Part shown: positions 30,615-31,874 of the stretch, piece after piece
Position numbering within the stretch: the first letter of the stretch is position 1
Layout of the letters: each line of letters starts with the position of its first letter
NCBI GenBank assembly: GCA_037444165.1
Contig: JBBIMX010000028.1
Span: 1 to 31,874, forward strand
Length of the DNA stretch: 31,874 nucleotides
DNA from: CALIBK01 sp037444165
GTDB taxonomy: Bacteria > Desulfobacterota > BSN033 > UBA1163
Direction of reading: 5' to 3'
The notes under the pieces: model-generated
What the model saw: the letters and a program-made list of their open reading frames with translations, nothing else
Database searches by the model: none
What the model was told of the DNA's origin: nothing
Made by a program: the position numbers and the translations under genes

Positions 30615-31677
30615 AAGAAAAAGGACCCCATTGAGAAGGATGCTTGAATCTCATCAACTTGATGGAATTCTATTGTTGAGTTTGGAGAATATTCGTTACC
30701 TTTCTAACTTTACAGGAAGTGATGCGGTCTTTCTCCTTACCCCAAAAGAGGCCTTCTTTTTAACCGACTCCCGATACTGGACTCAGGCCGAAGACGAGGT
30801 TCGAGAGGCTCAAATTGTCCGCTACCAAAAAAAGATAGATGGGTTGGTTTCTCTTCTTTTAGACCTAAAATCAAAGCGGGTGGGTTTTGAATCCTCTTCC
30901 CTACCCTTTTCGCTCTATCAAACCCTCCTTGAAAAATTAGAAGGTCGTATTGAATTTGTCCCCTTTGAGAAAGAGCTAAGAAACCTGAGGGCCTTTAAGG
31001 ATGAGGCCGAACTCTCCCTCATTCGCTCGGCTATCGGGATTGCCTCCGAGGCCTTTCTTCATGTCTTGAAATTAATAAAAGAGGGAGCAGAGGAGAGGGC
31101 CCTTAGCCTCGAGATGGAATGTTTCATGAAACGGAGAGGAGCGGAGGCAACGGGATTTGATATTATCGTTGCTTCAGGAACCCGTTCCGCTTTGCCCCAT
31201 GGGAGGGCAAGCGATAAAAGGATTGAAAAAGGAGATTTTGTTCTTATCGATTTTGGCTCAAGATTTAAGGGGTATCACTCGGATCAAACTCGAACCCTAT
31301 TCTGCCACTCCTCTACTTCGGAACAACGAAAAATCTACGAAATTGTAAAAGAAGCCCACGATCGAGCGATAGAGAAGATTCGGCCTGGCATCCCCATTAG
31401 CGAAGTGGATCGGGTGGCAAGGGAGTTCATTCAGACCCAGGGATACGGAGAATATTTCGGACATGGAACCGGTCATGGGATTGGGTTGGCGGTCCATGAA
31501 GACCCTGTGGTGAATGGAGAAAACCAGGACCCTCTTCAAGAAGGAATGGTGTTTACGATTGAACCAGGAATCTATCTCCCAGGTTGGGGAGGAGTTCGAA
31601 TTGAGGATATGGTTCGGGTAACTCCGGACGGTGCCGAAGTATTAACCTATCTTTCGACCGAACTCCAGGAAATTTAA
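30604..31677 (+). CDS. M24 family metallopeptidase (Xaa-Pro dipeptidase/aminopeptidase)
   Basis: A 358-aa enzyme with an N-terminal creatinase-like domain (about 1-125, HQLDGILLLSLENIRYLSNF) and the pita-bread catalytic domain. The five metal ligands are in order: Asp in LIDFGSRF, Asp in HSDQTRT, His in FGHGTGHGIGLAVHE, Glu in FTIEPGIY and Glu in GVRIEDM. It removes residues next to proline in peptides in the cytoplasm. The start is a TTG at 30604 with GAGGAG 8 nt upstream; ATG at 30640 is the alternative. It overlaps the TPR gene. Confidence 0.92.
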   Translation: MDLERKRTPLRRMLESHQLDGILLLSLENIRYLSNFTGSDAVFLLTPKEAFFLTDSRYWTQAEDEVREAQIVRYQKKIDGLVSLLLDLKSKRVGFESSSLPFSLYQTLLEKLEGRIEFVPFEKELRNLRAFKDEAELSLIRSAIGIASEAFLHVLKLIKEGAEERALSLEMECFMKRRGAEATGFDIIVASGTRSALPHGRASDKRIEKGDFVLIDFGSRFKGYHSDQTRTLFCHSSTSEQRKIYEIVKEAHDRAIEKIRPGIPISEVDRVAREFIQTQGYGEYFGHGTGHGIGLAVHEDPVVNGENQDPLQEGMVFTIEPGIYLPGWGGVRIEDMVRVTPDGAEVLTYLSTELQEI

Positions 31678-31689
31678 ACCATGACCAAT

Positions 31690-31706
31690 CCAAAAATAAC
31701 TTTTGG
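31690..31706. repeat. Weak hairpin after the M24 peptidase gene
   Basis: CCAAAA and TTTTGG around ATAAC, 12 nt past the stop. It has only 6 pairs and no T run, so a role in termination is doubtful. The DNA from 31707 to 31809 shows no gene. Confidence 0.2.
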
Positions 31707-31809
31707 CTCATAACGGATAAGCAAATCTCGTGCAATCAGTAAAACTTAACTTTTTATCCTGCTCCCTTTCAAATATTCTAAAAGTGCCCGCTTCGTAAGT
31801 GGAATAAGG

Positions 31810-31874
31810 CTATTCTAATAATAAGTCTTTGATTTCTTTAAGTTTTTTCTGATAATCCCTTCGGTCCTCTACAA
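31810..31874 (-). CDS. C-terminal end of a gene cut by the window edge
   Basis: The minus strand from the right edge reads, in one frame, VEDRRDYQKKLKEIKDLLLE and then a TAG stop at 31812-31810. The charged, helical composition looks like a real protein C-terminus. Only 20 residues are seen, so no family can be assigned and it may be chance. Confidence 0.35.
   Translation of the reverse strand, partial: VEDRRDYQKKLKEIKDLLLE

Noticed and set aside
1..31874. CRISPR arrays, tRNA, rRNA or riboswitches
   Set aside because: No regularly spaced repeats, cloverleaf-like sequences or known riboswitch cores were noticed by eye on either strand.

Overview
This 31.9 kb window looks like chromosomal core DNA of a Gram-negative, probably anaerobic bacterium. 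I infer Desulfobacterota (old Deltaproteobacteria) or a close relative. The reasons are the mix of an AmmeMemoRadiSam B protein, archease/RtcB, an MrfA/MrfB pair, GerW outside a spore former, a lipoprotein, a membrane-bound lytic transglycosylase, and a clear sign of selenocysteine use. Genes are dense, often overlap by 4-23 nt, and use many TTG/GTG starts. I saw no rRNA, tRNA, CRISPR array, phage or intact insertion sequence. The taxonomic call is inference; no marker gene settles it.

Layout. 70-1086 (+): a transglutaminase-like protein and a small unknown. 1114-5297 (-): two small proteins, one a zinc ribbon, then Lon protease and AmmeMemoRadiSam B. 5367-9297 (-): a two-gene heterodimeric ABC exporter with one degenerate ATPase site. 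9526-11116 (-): an FmdB-type zinc ribbon missed by length cut-offs, an EamA transporter whose stop lies in a 122-bp MITE-like insertion, and a cold-shock protein. 11326-17389 (-): a GAF/HD-GYP regulator, MrfA-like helicase, MrfB-like exonuclease and MFS transporter in one tight run. 17500-18426 (+): class II fructose-bisphosphate aldolase. 18912-20426 (+): ECF sigma factor, zinc anti-sigma factor and a secreted unknown. 20437-25193 (-): an eight-gene run (DUF2007-like, ferritin-like, DUF2953-like, GerW, archease, RtcB, Ogt, CheR). 25337-29064 (+): a lytic transglycosylase, then a response-regulator/histidine-kinase hybrid, lipoprotein, small membrane protein and DUF192 protein. 29069-30216 (-): UbiE/MenG-type methyltransferase and RimI. 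30348-31677 (+): small TPR protein and an M24 peptidase. The right edge cuts a minus-strand gene.

Main discovery. rtcB (RNA ligase) seems broken into 98-aa and roughly 380-aa pieces, but both are in the same frame, separated only by one TGA. That TGA sits exactly at the invariant metal-binding cysteine of the family motif (DIN-C-GVR; Cys98 in the archaeal enzyme). Directly after it is a hairpin whose 4-nt loop GGUC starts 22 nt past the UGA and matches the apical loop of the E. coli fdhF SECIS element. The best reading is one full-length 482-aa selenoprotein RtcB with selenocysteine (Sec99) as the ligand of the catalytic manganese pair. It is encoded next to its activator archease. I do not recall a described selenocysteine RtcB but could not search.
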